64,000 nucleotides of DNA from assembly GCF_030690345.1 (NCBI RefSeq), contig NZ_JAUYGV010000007.1:434001-498000 (forward strand), in the 5' to 3' direction. This document shows positions 16,585 through 25,443 of this stretch, one piece after another. This DNA is from Rheinheimera sp. (GTDB lineage: Bacteria > Pseudomonadota > Gammaproteobacteria > Enterobacterales > Alteromonadaceae). Both the position numbers and the translations under genes were made by a program. The notes beneath the pieces are model-generated. The model worked only from the letters and a program-made list of their open reading frames with translations, made no database searches and was not told the DNA's origin. Position 1 is the first letter of the stretch, and every line of letters begins with the position of its first letter.

Positions 16585-17004
16585 ATGGAAAAAATGATTT
16601 TGCTGCCGGTGTTTGTGCAAATATTGCTCACCAGCGTGGTAATGGTGCTGATGGGGCGCCGCCGTATTCGCGCTGCAAAAAATAAAGAAATAAGCGTAGC
16701 AGCATTTAAAACCATGAACCTGACCGGTGCTAATGAACAGGTAATTGCCACCAGCCGTAACTTTGATAACCAATTCCAGATGCCGATGTTGTATTTATTC
16801 AGCGTGCTGTTCACCTTGCAATTGGGGTTGGCAGATCTGGCTTATGTAGTGTTAGGCGCAGCCTATGTATTGCTGCGGATACTGCATACTGCCGTGCATA
16901 TTGGCAGTAATACGGTGCGCTTGCGTTTTAATGTGTTTTTACTCAGCTGTGTGGTGTTGTGGGCTATTTGGCTGCGTTTAGTGTGGCAGGTGCTGGCTGG
17001 CTGA
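16585..17004 (+). CDS. MAPEG family membrane protein
   Basis: 139 aa integral membrane protein with four hydrophobic segments (about 5-25, 63-83, 86-106, 115-137). MAPEG pattern: R-rich first loop (GRRRIRAAKNKEI), FDNQFQMPMLYLFSVLF, and LRILHTAVHIGSNTVRLRF, which corresponds to the ExNxxE/HxxxN-type core of eicosanoid and glutathione metabolism proteins. The bacterial function is unproven. CAGGAG precedes the ATG. Divergent from tdk; 3 bases separate it from the next gene. Confidence 0.85.
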   Translation: MEKMILLPVFVQILLTSVVMVLMGRRRIRAAKNKEISVAAFKTMNLTGANEQVIATSRNFDNQFQMPMLYLFSVLFTLQLGLADLAYVVLGAAYVLLRILHTAVHIGSNTVRLRFNVFLLSCVVLWAIWLRLVWQVLAG

Positions 17005-17007
17005 TAA

Positions 17008-17436
17008 ATGTTAGCGTATTTCACTCTGTTTTGTAGCGGCCTGTTGGCCGCTACGTTGTTTCCGGCGTCCAGTGAAGTGTTGCTGCTGGCCTTGCTGCAG
17101 CAAGGCTACAACCCGTTGTGGTTGTTTATTGCGGCCACTGCCGGTAATACGCTGGGGTCATGTGTTAACTGGTACCTGGGGCTGAAACTGTTGCAGTTTC
17201 AGCATAAGCGCTGGTTTCCCTGTTCAGCGGCGGTGCTTGACAAAGCGCAGCGGCAATTTCAGCGTTTTGGCAGTTGGAGTTTGCTCTTTGCCTGGCTGCC
17301 GCTGGTGGGCGATCCGCTTACGCTGATCGCCGGGGTGCTGAAGGTGCGGTTTGGCCTGTTTTTGCTGTTGGTGTCGCTTGGCAAGGCCGGCCGTTATGCG
17401 CTGCTGATTTGGTTTGGTAATGCCTGGCTGGTGTAA
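17008..17436 (+). CDS. YqaA family (DedA/SNARE-associated) membrane protein
   Basis: 142 aa inner-membrane protein. FPASSEVLLLALLQQGYNPLWLFIAATAGNTLGSCVNWYLG (given as the family's residue range 18-59) and the QFQRFGSWSLLFAWLPLVGDPLTLIAG region are the YqaA/DedA signature with the re-entrant F-x-R-F..P-x-V/GDP motif. DedA proteins are implicated in undecaprenyl phosphate or phospholipid flipping; YqaA itself is less studied. It follows MAPEG immediately in what looks like a two-gene operon. Confidence 0.85.
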   Translation: MLAYFTLFCSGLLAATLFPASSEVLLLALLQQGYNPLWLFIAATAGNTLGSCVNWYLGLKLLQFQHKRWFPCSAAVLDKAQRQFQRFGSWSLLFAWLPLVGDPLTLIAGVLKVRFGLFLLLVSLGKAGRYALLIWFGNAWLV

Positions 17437-17508
17437 TTATTATTGGTAAAAGGCCGCGTGATCCGTCATCATTAGCGGTATTATTGATTTGCTTAACAGG
17501 AACATCTT

Positions 17509-17898
17509 ATGGAATACCAATTAACCGCTGACGAGATCAAACGCATTACCGCTTTAGATGCGGAGCAGCGTTACACTTATTTTATTCAGGCAGTGGCTGA
17601 TCTGGAAAAAATCTGGATATTAACCGACGAAGAAGGCTTTGTACTGGTAAGCGCTGAAGATGAGCGTTGTATTCCGGTATGGCCACATGCCGAGCTGGCA
17701 GAGCAATGGATTGAAGGCGAATGGCAACATTGTACTGCTCAGGCAGTGGATGTTGATACCTGGTTGGATAAGTGGACTTCAGGCTTAAACGGCGACGAGT
17801 TAGCCATAGCCGTATTACCTGATGCTGATGGCCCTGGCGTAGTGGTAATGCCGGAAGAGTTGGCAGAAACACTGATTAACGAAATGCAGGAAGACTAA
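17509..17898 (+). CDS. DUF2750 domain protein
   Basis: 129 aa acidic cytosolic protein. The segment YFIQAVADLEKIWILTDEEGFVLV and CIPVWPHAELAEQWIEGEW match DUF2750, a small family without known function. No catalytic motif, signal peptide or TM segment. It has its own short leader with AGGAAC before the ATG and ends ahead of a shared terminator with ldhA. Confidence 0.85.
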   Translation: MEYQLTADEIKRITALDAEQRYTYFIQAVADLEKIWILTDEEGFVLVSAEDERCIPVWPHAELAEQWIEGEWQHCTAQAVDVDTWLDKWTSGLNGDELAIAVLPDADGPGVVVMPEELAETLINEMQED

Positions 17899-17924
17899 CG
17901 CAGTAAGCGGCTGGCCTTTCACTG

Positions 17925-17950
17925 AAAAGCAGCCTGATGGCTGCTTTTTT
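17925..17950. terminator. Bidirectional terminator DUF2750 / ldhA
   Basis: AAAAGCAGCC, loop TGAT, GGCTGCTTTTTT: perfect 10-bp stem with A and T tracts, between convergent genes. Confidence 0.9.
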
Positions 17951-18939
17951 TAATTCACTAATTCATTGCCGCTGGTGGTATTGCTGGCAAAAACCAGCAG
18001 GTTGTCGCTGGTTACCTGACAAATCTCCTGCAGCGCCTCCCGGGTAAAAAACGCCTGGTGGCCGGTGATCAATACATTGGGGAAGGTAAGGAGGCGTTTA
18101 AATACCTCGTCATCTATTACCTGTTCTGACAAGTTTTCAAAAAACAAATCCGCCTCCTGCTCGTACACATCCAGGCCTAAATAACCAATTTTGCGCTGTT
18201 TTAGGCCGGCAATGACCGCTTTACTGTCGATTAACGCGCCGCGGCTGGTGTTAATCAGCATTACGCCATCTTTCATGCTGCCAATGCTGTAGTGATTGAT
18301 CAGGTGCTTAGTGTCGGGTGTTAGCGGACAATGCAGGCTGATAATGTCGCTTTGCGCGTAAAGCTCTGCCAGTGGCACGTAGCGAGCGCCCAGTTCAGTG
18401 AGCACGCTACTTGGGGCGATATCATGACACAACAGCTGACAACCAAAGCCATGCAGTATTCTGGCAGTAGCCTGGCCAATACGGCCGGTGCCGATTAAGC
18501 CAACGGTTTTGCCAAACAGGTTAAAGCCCAGCAGGCCGTCCAGCGCAAAGTTATCATCGCGCACACGGTTATAGGCTTTGTGCAGTTTACGGTTAAGGCA
18601 CAGCATCATACCTATGGTATGTTCGGCCACGGCCTCTGGTGAATAAGCCGGTACCCGTGCAATGCGGATCCCCAGCGCTTTGGCTGCAGCTAAATCGACA
18701 TTATTAAAACCGGCGCAGCGCAGCGCTACCATTTCAATACCCAGCTCTGACAGTTGTTGTAATACCTCAGCATTGAGCTCGTCATTAACAAATACGCACA
18801 CAGCATGGCAACCGGCAGCGAGTTTAACGCTGTCTTTATTTAGTCTGGTTTCGTGGTAGCTAAATTGCATACTGGCATCAGCCCATTGGCTGAAACCATC
18901 GCGGTCATACTTTTTCGCACTGAATACGGCAACTTTCAT
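17950..18939 (-). CDS. ldhA: D-lactate dehydrogenase (fermentative, NAD-dependent)
   Basis: 329 aa, the same length as E. coli LdhA. Reduces pyruvate to D-lactate with NADH. Seen: CHAVCVFVND near 45, ALRCAGFNNVDL near 75, Rossmann GLIGTGRIGQAT near 150, LHCPLTPDTKHL, NTSRGALID with catalytic Arg, the Glu in GLDVYEQEADLFFE and the catalytic His in TGHQAFFTREAL near 296. Alignment by eye with E. coli LdhA is good throughout. Single gene, with convergent terminator downstream. Confidence 0.93.
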   Translation of the reverse strand: MKVAVFSAKKYDRDGFSQWADASMQFSYHETRLNKDSVKLAAGCHAVCVFVNDELNAEVLQQLSELGIEMVALRCAGFNNVDLAAAKALGIRIARVPAYSPEAVAEHTIGMMLCLNRKLHKAYNRVRDDNFALDGLLGFNLFGKTVGLIGTGRIGQATARILHGFGCQLLCHDIAPSSVLTELGARYVPLAELYAQSDIISLHCPLTPDTKHLINHYSIGSMKDGVMLINTSRGALIDSKAVIAGLKQRKIGYLGLDVYEQEADLFFENLSEQVIDDEVFKRLLTFPNVLITGHQAFFTREALQEICQVTSDNLLVFASNTTSGNELVN

Positions 18940-19009
18940 GGCATCTCTCCCATCTGTTGCCGTACAGCTTAGCTTAACCAGCGCTAAAGTATTTAGCGCT
19001 GGATCAAAG

Positions 19010-19489
19010 TTACAGCAATTCTTCTATTGATTGGGCAATACTGGCGGGCTTGGTACGCGGTGCATAACGCTTGACCACATCACCATCTTTGTTGACTAAA
19101 AACTTAGTAAAATTCCACTTAATAGCGCGGGTTTTCATCAAACCACGGGCGCTGTCTTTTAAGTGTTCAAACAACGGCGACGCTTCCGGCCCGTTTACCA
19201 TCAGTTTGGACATAACAGGGAAGCTAAGGCCGTAATTAATTTGGCAAAATTGCTGGATTTCAGTATCTGAGCCCGGCTCCTGACCACCAAACTGATTACA
19301 GGGAAAGGCCAGGATCACTAAACCTTTGTCATGATACTTTTGGTACAGCTGTTCCAGCTCTTTATATTGTGGTGTAAAGCCGCACTGGCTGGCGGTATTC
19401 ACTATCAGCAGCACTTTGCCCCGGTATTGGCTTAAATCTACCTCATTGCCCTGTGCGTCTTTTACCTTGTGCTGATGAACATTTGCCAT
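19010..19489 (-). CDS. Glutathione peroxidase family (Cys type)
   Basis: 159 aa thiol peroxidase. I chose the ATG at 19489 (MANVHQHKVKD) because AAGGAAAGG lies just upstream. Seen: catalytic Cys in NTASQCGFTPQYKEL near 37, the LAFPCNQFGGQEPG motif near 70 with Gln and second Cys, and the Trp-Asn of KWNFTKFLV. Cysteine replaces selenocysteine, as usual in bacteria; such BtuE/Gpx-like enzymes often use thioredoxin. Cytoplasmic; no signal peptide. Divergent from the next gene over a 87-base gap. Confidence 0.9.
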   Translation of the reverse strand: MANVHQHKVKDAQGNEVDLSQYRGKVLLIVNTASQCGFTPQYKELEQLYQKYHDKGLVILAFPCNQFGGQEPGSDTEIQQFCQINYGLSFPVMSKLMVNGPEASPLFEHLKDSARGLMKTRAIKWNFTKFLVNKDGDVVKRYAPRTKPASIAQSIEELL

Positions 19490-19575
19490 AACCTTTCCTT
19501 CTTTAAATGCTTTCAATCAGAGCAATATCTTTGTAAGCTCAGCGCCACAGTATGTCACAGTTTTAAGTCAGTAAT

Positions 19576-20457
19576 ATGTCAAATAATAGTGAGAACAAAG
19601 TGGCCTTTATCGGCCTGGGTGTAATGGGTTACCCGATGGCGGGTTACCTGCAACAAAAAGGTTATCAGGTAACCGTGTATAACCGCACAGCGGCTAAAGC
19701 AGAAAAGTGGGCAGCGCAGTATGGTGGTACTTATGCCGAAACTCCGGCTAAAGCCGCACAAGGTGCGACGCTGGTGTTTATCTGTGTTGGCAATGATAAC
19801 GATGTGCGCTCAGTAGTGTATGGCGAACAGGGCGTGCTGGCCGGTATGGCAGCTGGCGCAGTATTGATAGACCACACTACCGCATCAGCTAATTTAGCCC
19901 GCGAGCTGGCACAAGCAGCAAAGCAACAGGGCATCGGCTTTTTGGATGCGCCGGTATCGGGTGGCCAGGCCGGTGCTGAGAACGGGGTGTTAACGGTAAT
20001 GACCGGTGGTGAGGCGACAGACTTTGCTAAAGCCGAAGCGGCTATTATGAGTTATTCACGCTGCGCTAAATTACTTGGTCCGGCAGGTAGTGGCCAACTG
20101 GCAAAGATGGTAAACCAGATTTGTATCGCCGGGGTGGTGCAGGGCCTGGCAGAAGCGCTGAATTTTGCTCAGAACGCGGGTTTAGACGCTGCAGCGGTGG
20201 TAGAAGTGATATCACAAGGTGCAGCTTCATCCTGGCAGATGCAAAACCGCTCGCTAACTATGCTCGAAGGTAAATACGATTTTGGCTTTGCGGTGGATTG
20301 GATGCGCAAAGACTTAGGCATAGCGCTGACAGAAGCACGTGAAAATGGCAGCCATTTGCCGCTTACGGCCCTGGTGGATCAATTCTACAGCGAAGTGCAG
20401 CAAATGGGCGGCAGCCGCTGGGATACCTCCAGCTTGCTGGCGCGGTTAAAGCGTTAA
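19576..20457 (+). CDS. Beta-hydroxyacid dehydrogenase, 3-hydroxyisobutyrate dehydrogenase-like
   Basis: 293 aa NAD(P)-dependent dehydrogenase. Seen: Rossmann FIGLGVMGYPMAGYL at 10-24, DHTTAS substrate loop, DAPVSGGQAGAENG near 120 and catalytic Lys in SGQLAKMVNQI near 175. Asn-Arg after the second strand (VYNRT) favours NADPH or NAD promiscuity. It is distinct from mmsB at 36361. GarR, GlxR and succinic semialdehyde reductase-like proteins share this fold, so the substrate is open. Monocistronic by context. Confidence 0.85.
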   Translation: MSNNSENKVAFIGLGVMGYPMAGYLQQKGYQVTVYNRTAAKAEKWAAQYGGTYAETPAKAAQGATLVFICVGNDNDVRSVVYGEQGVLAGMAAGAVLIDHTTASANLARELAQAAKQQGIGFLDAPVSGGQAGAENGVLTVMTGGEATDFAKAEAAIMSYSRCAKLLGPAGSGQLAKMVNQICIAGVVQGLAEALNFAQNAGLDAAAVVEVISQGAASSWQMQNRSLTMLEGKYDFGFAVDWMRKDLGIALTEARENGSHLPLTALVDQFYSEVQQMGGSRWDTSSLLARLKR

Positions 20458-20501
20458 GCGCAAAGAGGGGCATGGCGCTAAAGGTTGGATAAACTTACTC
20501 T

Positions 20502-20735
20502 CTAACTGAATACACCATGCTCCAAGCGGCCGATTAAGTCTAATACTTGTTGCGTTTCAGTTTCACTATTAAGCATATCCACAGGAGCTTTATCGCCAAG
20601 GCTGTATGCAGGTTCGTTCAGCCATTTATGAGTGGCAGCCATGTCGCCATCAAATAAGTTGCTCGCAGCGAATTGCACAGCCTTGTAGTTACGCAACTCT
20701 GCTTTGCTAGTTTCGTTTTTTACTTGTTTAGTCAT
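20502..20735 (-). CDS. Orphan MbcA/ParS/Xre toxin-binding domain protein
   Basis: 77 aa. The C-terminal part (about 25-77: AASNLFDGDMAATHKWLNEP, SLGDKAPVDMLNSETETQQV, LIGRLEHGVFS) is the DUF2384 toxin-binding domain of MbcA/ParS/Xre antitoxins, including its ending GRxEHGVFS. The usual N-terminal DNA-binding helix-turn-helix is missing; the first 24 residues are charged and short. No RES-domain toxin lies on either side. It could be a remnant, an anti-addiction module or a stand-alone regulator. The start codon is the only in-frame ATG near the 5' end. Confidence 0.75.
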   Translation of the reverse strand: MTKQVKNETSKAELRNYKAVQFAASNLFDGDMAATHKWLNEPAYSLGDKAPVDMLNSETETQQVLDLIGRLEHGVFS

Positions 20736-20792
20736 AGTGTTTGCATCGATCTTTTATCAGTTCTAAGCCTATAACCAGATTTTAATTTGGTC

Positions 20793-20832
20793 AAAAAAAT
20801 AGCGCCAAGATCATCACAATCTGAGCGCTATT
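20793..20832 (-). terminator. Terminator of the liu-sco operon
   Basis: AATAGCGC (20798-20805) pairs with GCGCTATT (20825-20832), with an inner AGAT/ATCT pairing; reading leftward the stem is followed by seven T. It closes the minus-strand operon after scoB. Confidence 0.85.
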
Positions 20833-20851
20833 CAGAGGTTAAAGCGGCAAC

Positions 20852-21511
20852 TTAGCTAAACACCATCTCCGGTATATCGCCTTCAACAACCAGCTTACCA
20901 GCGGTTTTTTGCTGAATTTCTTCAACTGAAATACCCGGTGCGCGCTCCAATAGGTGGAAAGCGCCGTTGCGTACTTCGAGCACGGCTAAGTCGGTCACGA
21001 TTTTCTTTACGCAGCCTACGCCGGTAAGTGGCAGGGTGCAGTCGGTTAGCAGCTTGCTGTTGCCGTATTTGTCGGCGTGGGTCATGGTAACGACAATATT
21101 TTGTGCACCGGCGACTAAGTCCATCGCGCCGCCCATGCCTTTAACCAGTTTGCCTGGGATCATCCAACTGGCGATATTGCCGTTTTGATCCACTTCAAAT
21201 GCGCCCAGCACGGTTAGATCGACATGGCCACCGCGGATCATGGCAAAGCTTTCAGCTGAGCTGAAAATCGCCGCGCCTTTAATGGCGGTGACGGTTTCTT
21301 TGCCGGCGTTAATCATATCGGCGTCGATTTCGTCTTCTGTCGGGTAGGGACCCATACCCAGCAGGCCGTTTTCTGATTGCAGCATTACTTCAATGCCTGC
21401 CGGCACATAGTTAGCCACCAAGGTCGGAATACCGATACCTAAGTTGACGTAGTAACCGTCTTGCAGCTCTTGCGCCACGCGCATGGCAACCTGTTCACGA
21501 GATAAAGCCAT
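20852..21511 (-). CDS. scoB: 3-oxoacid CoA-transferase subunit B
   Basis: 219 aa. Start set at the ATG 21511 (MALSREQVAMRVAQEL) because TAAGGAGG precedes it and the longer frame runs into scoA. Family marks: LGIGIPTLVANYVP, the active-site Glu in SENGLLGMGPYP near residue 50, and GGHVDLTVLGAFEVD. With subunit A it transfers CoA from succinyl-CoA to acetoacetate, the last step after HMG-CoA lyase in leucine breakdown. Ten bases separate it from scoA. AtoA-type acetate CoA-transferase is the alternative. Confidence 0.9.
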   Translation of the reverse strand: MALSREQVAMRVAQELQDGYYVNLGIGIPTLVANYVPAGIEVMLQSENGLLGMGPYPTEDEIDADMINAGKETVTAIKGAAIFSSAESFAMIRGGHVDLTVLGAFEVDQNGNIASWMIPGKLVKGMGGAMDLVAGAQNIVVTMTHADKYGNSKLLTDCTLPLTGVGCVKKIVTDLAVLEVRNGAFHLLERAPGISVEEIQQKTAGKLVVEGDIPEMVFS

Positions 21512-21521
21512 TGTTGCCTCC

Positions 21522-22223
21522 TTAACCTTGACGGACCATACGACGTTCAATGCGTTTTTCAAAGCTGCCTTTGATAACGCGCTGCACGTAAATACCCGGG
21601 GTGTGAATTTGTGACGGCTCCAGCTCGCCAGGCTCGACAATTTCTTCTACTTCAGCCACGGTAATTTTACCGGCGGTGGCCGCCATCGGGTTGAAGTTCA
21701 TTGAGGTGTGGCGAAACACCAGGTTGCCGTAGCGGTCGGCCTTCCAGGCGCGCACTATGGAAAAATCACCGGTAATTGCAGGTTCCAGTACATAATGACG
21801 GCCGTTAATCTCGCGGGTTTCTTTGCCCTCAGCTACCGGAGTGCCGTAGCCGGTGGCAGTGAAAAACGCCGGTATGCCAGCTCCGCCGGCACGCATTTTC
21901 TCGGCTAGCGTGCCTTGTGGTGTGAGTTCTACTTCCAGCTCGCCGCTCAGCAGTTGTTTTTCAAACAGGGCGTTTTCGCCCACGTAAGAGGCAACCATTT
22001 TTTTAATTTGCCGATCTTCCAGCAAAATGCCCAGGCCAAAGCCGTCAACACCGCAGTTGTTTGACACCACAGTTAAGTCTTTGGTCTGCATTTTTTTGAT
22101 TTGGGCAATTAAGCCTTCCGGAATACCGCATAAGCCAAAGCCACCGGCAATAACGGTCATGCCGTCCTGCAGGCCTGCCATGGCGTCTTCGTAGCTATGT
22201 ACGACTTTATTAAACCCTGCCAT
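21522..22223 (-). CDS. scoA: 3-oxoacid CoA-transferase subunit A
   Basis: 233 aa. Start at ATG 22223 ([15 protein letters not shown]) with AGAGGAC upstream; the longer frame would enter the repeat-filled gap. Seen: [19 protein letters not shown] (CoA-binding glycine-rich region), [30 protein letters not shown] and the [19 protein letters not shown] motif. It forms the heterodimer with scoB. In the same transcript direction as liuE, but a 323-base gap with two inverted repeat elements lies between them. Confidence 0.9.
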   Translation of the reverse strand: MAGFNKVVHSYEDAMAGLQDGMTVIAGGFGLCGIPEGLIAQIKKMQTKDLTVVSNNCGVDGFGLGILLEDRQIKKMVASYVGENALFEKQLLSGELEVELTPQGTLAEKMRAGGAGIPAFFTATGYGTPVAEGKETREINGRHYVLEPAITGDFSIVRAWKADRYGNLVFRHTSMNFNPMAATAGKITVAEVEEIVEPGELEPSQIHTPGIYVQRVIKGSFEKRIERRMVRQG

Positions 22224-22294
22224 TTGTTGTCCTCTGTTCTTTGCTGAACTATCTGTTGCGAACTGCTCTTCGATTACGCGGCTGCTGCGTGAAG

Positions 22295-22372
22295 TTTTTT
22301 CTGCGACACGCCATAAACCATCCATGGGGCTCGATTCCGGCCATCCATGGCCTCCAACGGTCGCCGAAAAAA
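22295..22372 (+). repeat. Dispersed intergenic repeat R1, variant I (copy 1)
   Basis: Core 22303-22364 (62 bases) starts GCGACACGCCATAAACC and ends CCTCCAACGGTCGC, with an inner palindrome GGCCATCCATGGCC at 22339-22352. Outer arms TTTTTTCTGCGAC and GTCGCCGAAAAAA pair. Other copies: 32797-32947 (+) and 34309-34370 (-). Confidence 0.85.
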
Positions 22373-22416
22373 TCACATCCGCATCCGCTGGCATCTGTGC
22401 CGAGGTAAGCGCGCAG

Positions 22417-22503
22417 TACACTTTGACCGGAACCGTGTTTTTCATGGATGAAAAACAGGAGCCTACAGGGACGTATTTACGGCGTGTTCCGGCAAAGTTG
22501 TAC
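22417..22503 (-). repeat. Dispersed intergenic repeat R1, variant II (copy 1)
   Basis: Core 22427-22492 (66 bases), bounded by CCGGAAC and GTTCCGG, inner hairpin TGTTTTTCAT/ATGAAAAACA. Read on the minus strand it contains ACACGCCGTAAATACG and CCTGTAGGCTC, as does the copy at 37287-37352 in the other orientation with identical core length. Confidence 0.88.
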
Positions 22504-22546
22504 GGAGTGATTACCGTGTTCGAAGAACCTTAGTTGTTGCTGTTAA

Positions 22547-23461
22547 CTAATTACCAGTCTGACTGCACTTGGCCCTTAGCGCCAATCCTACTTTAGAACT
22601 AGGCTGCTTCCCCAGCTTGTCGGTAATAAACCAGCCGGCTTTGGCCAGTGCAGTTAAATCGATGCCGTGTGAAATGCCAAGGCCGTTCAGTAAATACACC
22701 ACATCTTCAGTGGCAACATTGCCTGACGCCCCGGCAGCATAAGGGCAACCGCCAAGGCCGGCCACCGCGCTGTCAATAACACTGATGCCGCGGTTTAGCG
22801 CCACGTAAATATTGGTTAACGCCTGGCCGTAGGTGTCATGAAAATGCACGGCCAGTTTATCTACCGGCACCATAGCGAGCACCGCATCCAGCATCGCATT
22901 AACTTTATCCGGCGTGCCAAAGCCGATGGTATCGCCCAGCGATATCTCATAGCAGCCCATCTCCAGCAAAGCTTTGGCTACCAATGCTACTTCGGTAGGG
23001 GCAACATCACCCTGATACGGGCATCCGACCACACAAGACACATAGCCGCGTACTTTAATGCCATCAGCTTTGGCGACTTCTACTACAGGGGCAAAACGTT
23101 CCATGCTTTCGGCGATGCTGCAGTTAATGTTCTTCTGGCTAAAGGCTTCAGATGCCGCACCAAAAATCGCCACTTCAGTGGCACCGGCGGCTTTGGCGGC
23201 TTCATAGCCTTTTAAATTTGGCGTAAGCGCCGCGTAGGTAACCCCGCTTTTACGCTGGATACCGGCAAACACCTCTGAAGAATCCGCCATTTGCGGCACC
23301 CACTTCGGTGAGACAAAGGCACCGCTTTCTATGTAGTTGTGGCCAGCGGCGCTAAGCATATCAATCAGCGCGATTTTGTCATTGGTGGCTACCGCGGCTT
23401 CGTTTTGCAGGCCATCGCGCGGGCCTACTTCAACAATGCGCACTTGTTTGGGAAAACTCAT
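22547..23461 (-). CDS. liuE: Hydroxymethylglutaryl-CoA lyase
   Basis: 304 aa (family about 300). Cleaves HMG-CoA to acetyl-CoA and acetoacetate, the last carbon-skeleton step of leucine degradation. TIM-barrel marks: [12 protein letters not shown] at 11-22 (catalytic Arg-Asp), [10 protein letters not shown] near 50, [12 protein letters not shown] near 160, [13 protein letters not shown] near 220 (metal His-x-His), and [19 protein letters not shown] near 255 with the catalytic Cys. It overlaps liuD by four bases (CATGC region, ATGA type), so translation is coupled. Also called mvaB or HMGCL. Confidence 0.94.
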   Translation of the reverse strand: MSFPKQVRIVEVGPRDGLQNEAAVATNDKIALIDMLSAAGHNYIESGAFVSPKWVPQMADSSEVFAGIQRKSGVTYAALTPNLKGYEAAKAAGATEVAIFGAASEAFSQKNINCSIAESMERFAPVVEVAKADGIKVRGYVSCVVGCPYQGDVAPTEVALVAKALLEMGCYEISLGDTIGFGTPDKVNAMLDAVLAMVPVDKLAVHFHDTYGQALTNIYVALNRGISVIDSAVAGLGGCPYAAGASGNVATEDVVYLLNGLGISHGIDLTALAKAGWFITDKLGKQPSSKVGLALRAKCSQTGN

Positions 23462-25443
23462 GCTTCCTCCGGCGTAAAGTCAACCAGCTCAGCGCCGTCT
23501 TTTACCAGGTCACCGGCGGCATAGAACACTTCATTTACCACACCGTTTTTCGGCGCTTTAATGCTGTATTCCATTTTCATCGCTTCCATAATCACCAGGG
23601 TGTCACCGGCGTTAACACTGCTGCCGGCTTTGGCCATAACCGCCACTATAGTGCCATTCATTGGTGCGGTTAAGCTGCCGGCATGATCGGCGCCTTCCAC
23701 TTCAGTGGTTACTTCGGTCTGGTAGCTAAAATCATAACGTTGATGCTTAATAAACACACTAATGGTGTCAGCATACCTGCTTACCCGCACCTTGGTGCGA
23801 TGATCGCCTAATACCGCGCTAAGTTCATCGCCGTTCAGCTCAGCGCTGCAGCAAAGCTGCTGACCTTCAACATCAACCAGATAATGCTGCTGCAGTTGCT
23901 GTACTTTTAACAGCGTTTTGTGCTCGCCGTGTTGCAGGGCAATTTCTACTGTTGGCGTTTCGTTAATACGCCAGCCATGGCTGAATTGCCAGGGGCTGAA
24001 GCTGTTACACGAGCTTTGCGGCGCTTTTTGCTGCTGCAAAATAAACAGCGCAGCTAATACCAGTGCCTGATTATTTTCTTTATTGGCTGGTGCAAATAAG
24101 CTTTGCTGATGCTTGTTGATAAAGTTGGTATCAAGCTCGGCCGCTTTAAACGCCGGATGCTCGGTTAAGCTGGTTAAAAAGCTTAAGTTAGTGGTAACAC
24201 CGGCAATGCGGTAATCGTCCAACGCACGTAACATGCGGGCGATAGCGCGGTCGCGGCTTTCATCCCAAACAATCAGCTTGGCAATCATCGGATCATAGAA
24301 CGGCGACACTTCATCGTTTTCTACCACGCCGGTATCCACCCGCACATGGCGGTTAGCTTCAGGCTGGCGTAAATACGTCAGCTTGCCGGTTTGTGGCAGA
24401 AAATCGTTATCCGGATCTTCGGCATACACCCGCACTTCAATGGCGTGGCCATCGAGTTGAATATCATCCTGCGCCAGTGGCAGTGTCTCGCCAGCGGCGA
24501 CCAATAGCTGCCATTTGACCAGATCCTGGCCGGTGATCATCTCGGTAACCGGGTGCTCTACCTGCAGCCGGGTGTTCATTTCCATAAAGTAGAAAGAGCC
24601 GTCTTCGTCGAATAAAAACTCCACCGTACCGGCACCGCGATAATCGATGGCTTTAGCAGCTTTCACTGCCGCCTCGCCCATGGCTTTGCGCTGTTCGCTG
24701 CTAAAGTTCGGCGCCGGCGCTTCTTCAATCACTTTTTGGTGGCGGCGCTGTATCGAGCAGTCGCGCTCGGCCAAATACACGGCATTGCCATGGTTGTCGG
24801 CAAATACCTGAATTTCAATATGGCGTGGCTTGGTTAAATAGCGCTCAATCAGCATTTTATCGTTGCCAAAACCGGCTTTGGCTTCACGCCGCGCGCTGGC
24901 TAAGGCATCAACAAACTCTGCTTTTTCCCATACCACACGCATGCCTTTACCGCCGCCACCGTAGGCCGCTTTTAGCAGTTGCGGGTAGCCGATACGCTCT
25001 GATTCTTTACTTAACAGCGCATCGCTTTGATCGTCACCATGATAGCCCGGCACCAGAGGCACACCGGCTTTGGCCATAATATCTTTGGCGGCGCTTTTCG
25101 AGCCCATGGCGGTAATAGCACCCACCGGTGGGCCGATAAACACCACGCCGGCTTCCTCGCAGGCTTGGGCAAACTCTTCATTTTCCGATAAAAAGCCGTA
25201 ACCAGGGTGAATAGCCTGGGCGCCGCTTTGTTTGGCGATGGCGATAATTTTATCTGCACGTAAGTAAGAGTCTTTGCTCGGGGCCGGGCCCAGCAAATAA
25301 GCTTCGTCGGCCATGCGCACATGGCGGGCATTGGCGTCTGCTTCGGAATACACCGCCACGCAGCGGATGCCGAGCTTATGCGCGGTGTCGATAACGCGAC
25401 AGGCAATTTCGCCGCGGTTGGCGATTAATATTTTACGAAACAT
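23458..25443 (-). CDS. liuD: Methylcrotonyl-CoA carboxylase biotin-containing subunit
   Basis: 661 aa. Order: biotin carboxylase N-domain ([13 protein letters not shown] at 5-17), ATP-grasp with [14 protein letters not shown] near 160 and [15 protein letters not shown] near 285 (in parts), biotin carboxylase C-domain to about 450, a linker/BT domain, and a biotinyl domain ending in [12 protein letters not shown] with the biotin-accepting Lys near 623. With LiuB it carboxylates 3-methylcrotonyl-CoA using ATP and bicarbonate. Acetyl- and propionyl-CoA carboxylase alpha subunits are close relatives; operon context decides for leucine degradation. It overlaps liuC by one base and liuE by four. 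Confidence 0.93.
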   Translation of the reverse strand: MFRKILIANRGEIACRVIDTAHKLGIRCVAVYSEADANARHVRMADEAYLLGPAPSKDSYLRADKIIAIAKQSGAQAIHPGYGFLSENEEFAQACEEAGVVFIGPPVGAITAMGSKSAAKDIMAKAGVPLVPGYHGDDQSDALLSKESERIGYPQLLKAAYGGGGKGMRVVWEKAEFVDALASARREAKAGFGNDKMLIERYLTKPRHIEIQVFADNHGNAVYLAERDCSIQRRHQKVIEEAPAPNFSSEQRKAMGEAAVKAAKAIDYRGAGTVEFLFDEDGSFYFMEMNTRLQVEHPVTEMITGQDLVKWQLLVAAGETLPLAQDDIQLDGHAIEVRVYAEDPDNDFLPQTGKLTYLRQPEANRHVRVDTGVVENDEVSPFYDPMIAKLIVWDESRDRAIARMLRALDDYRIAGVTTNLSFLTSLTEHPAFKAAELDTNFINKHQQSLFAPANKENNQALVLAALFILQQQKAPQSSCNSFSPWQFSHGWRINETPTVEIALQHGEHKTLLKVQQLQQHYLVDVEGQQLCCSAELNGDELSAVLGDHRTKVRVSRYADTISVFIKHQRYDFSYQTEVTTEVEGADHAGSLTAPMNGTIVAVMAKAGSSVNAGDTLVIMEAMKMEYSIKAPKNGVVNEVFYAAGDLVKDGAELVDFTPEEA

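Larger units (their letters stand above)
22224..22546. other. 323-base gap liuE-scoA: two opposed structured repeats
   Basis: No gene seen. It holds one variant I repeat on the + strand (22295-22372) and one variant II repeat on the - strand (22417-22503), facing each other with about 45 bases between. The open frame at 22324-22533 on the + strand is composed of repeat sequence and is not a credible gene. Confidence 0.8.

Noticed and set aside
20502..20735. Complete Xre-RES toxin-antitoxin module
   Set aside because: No RES toxin or DNA-binding domain adjacent; only the toxin-binding domain is encoded.
22324..22533. 69 aa open frame on + strand in the scoA-liuE gap
   Set aside because: Consists of the R1 repeat elements; similar frames appear wherever the repeat occurs (37102-37344), indicating chance.
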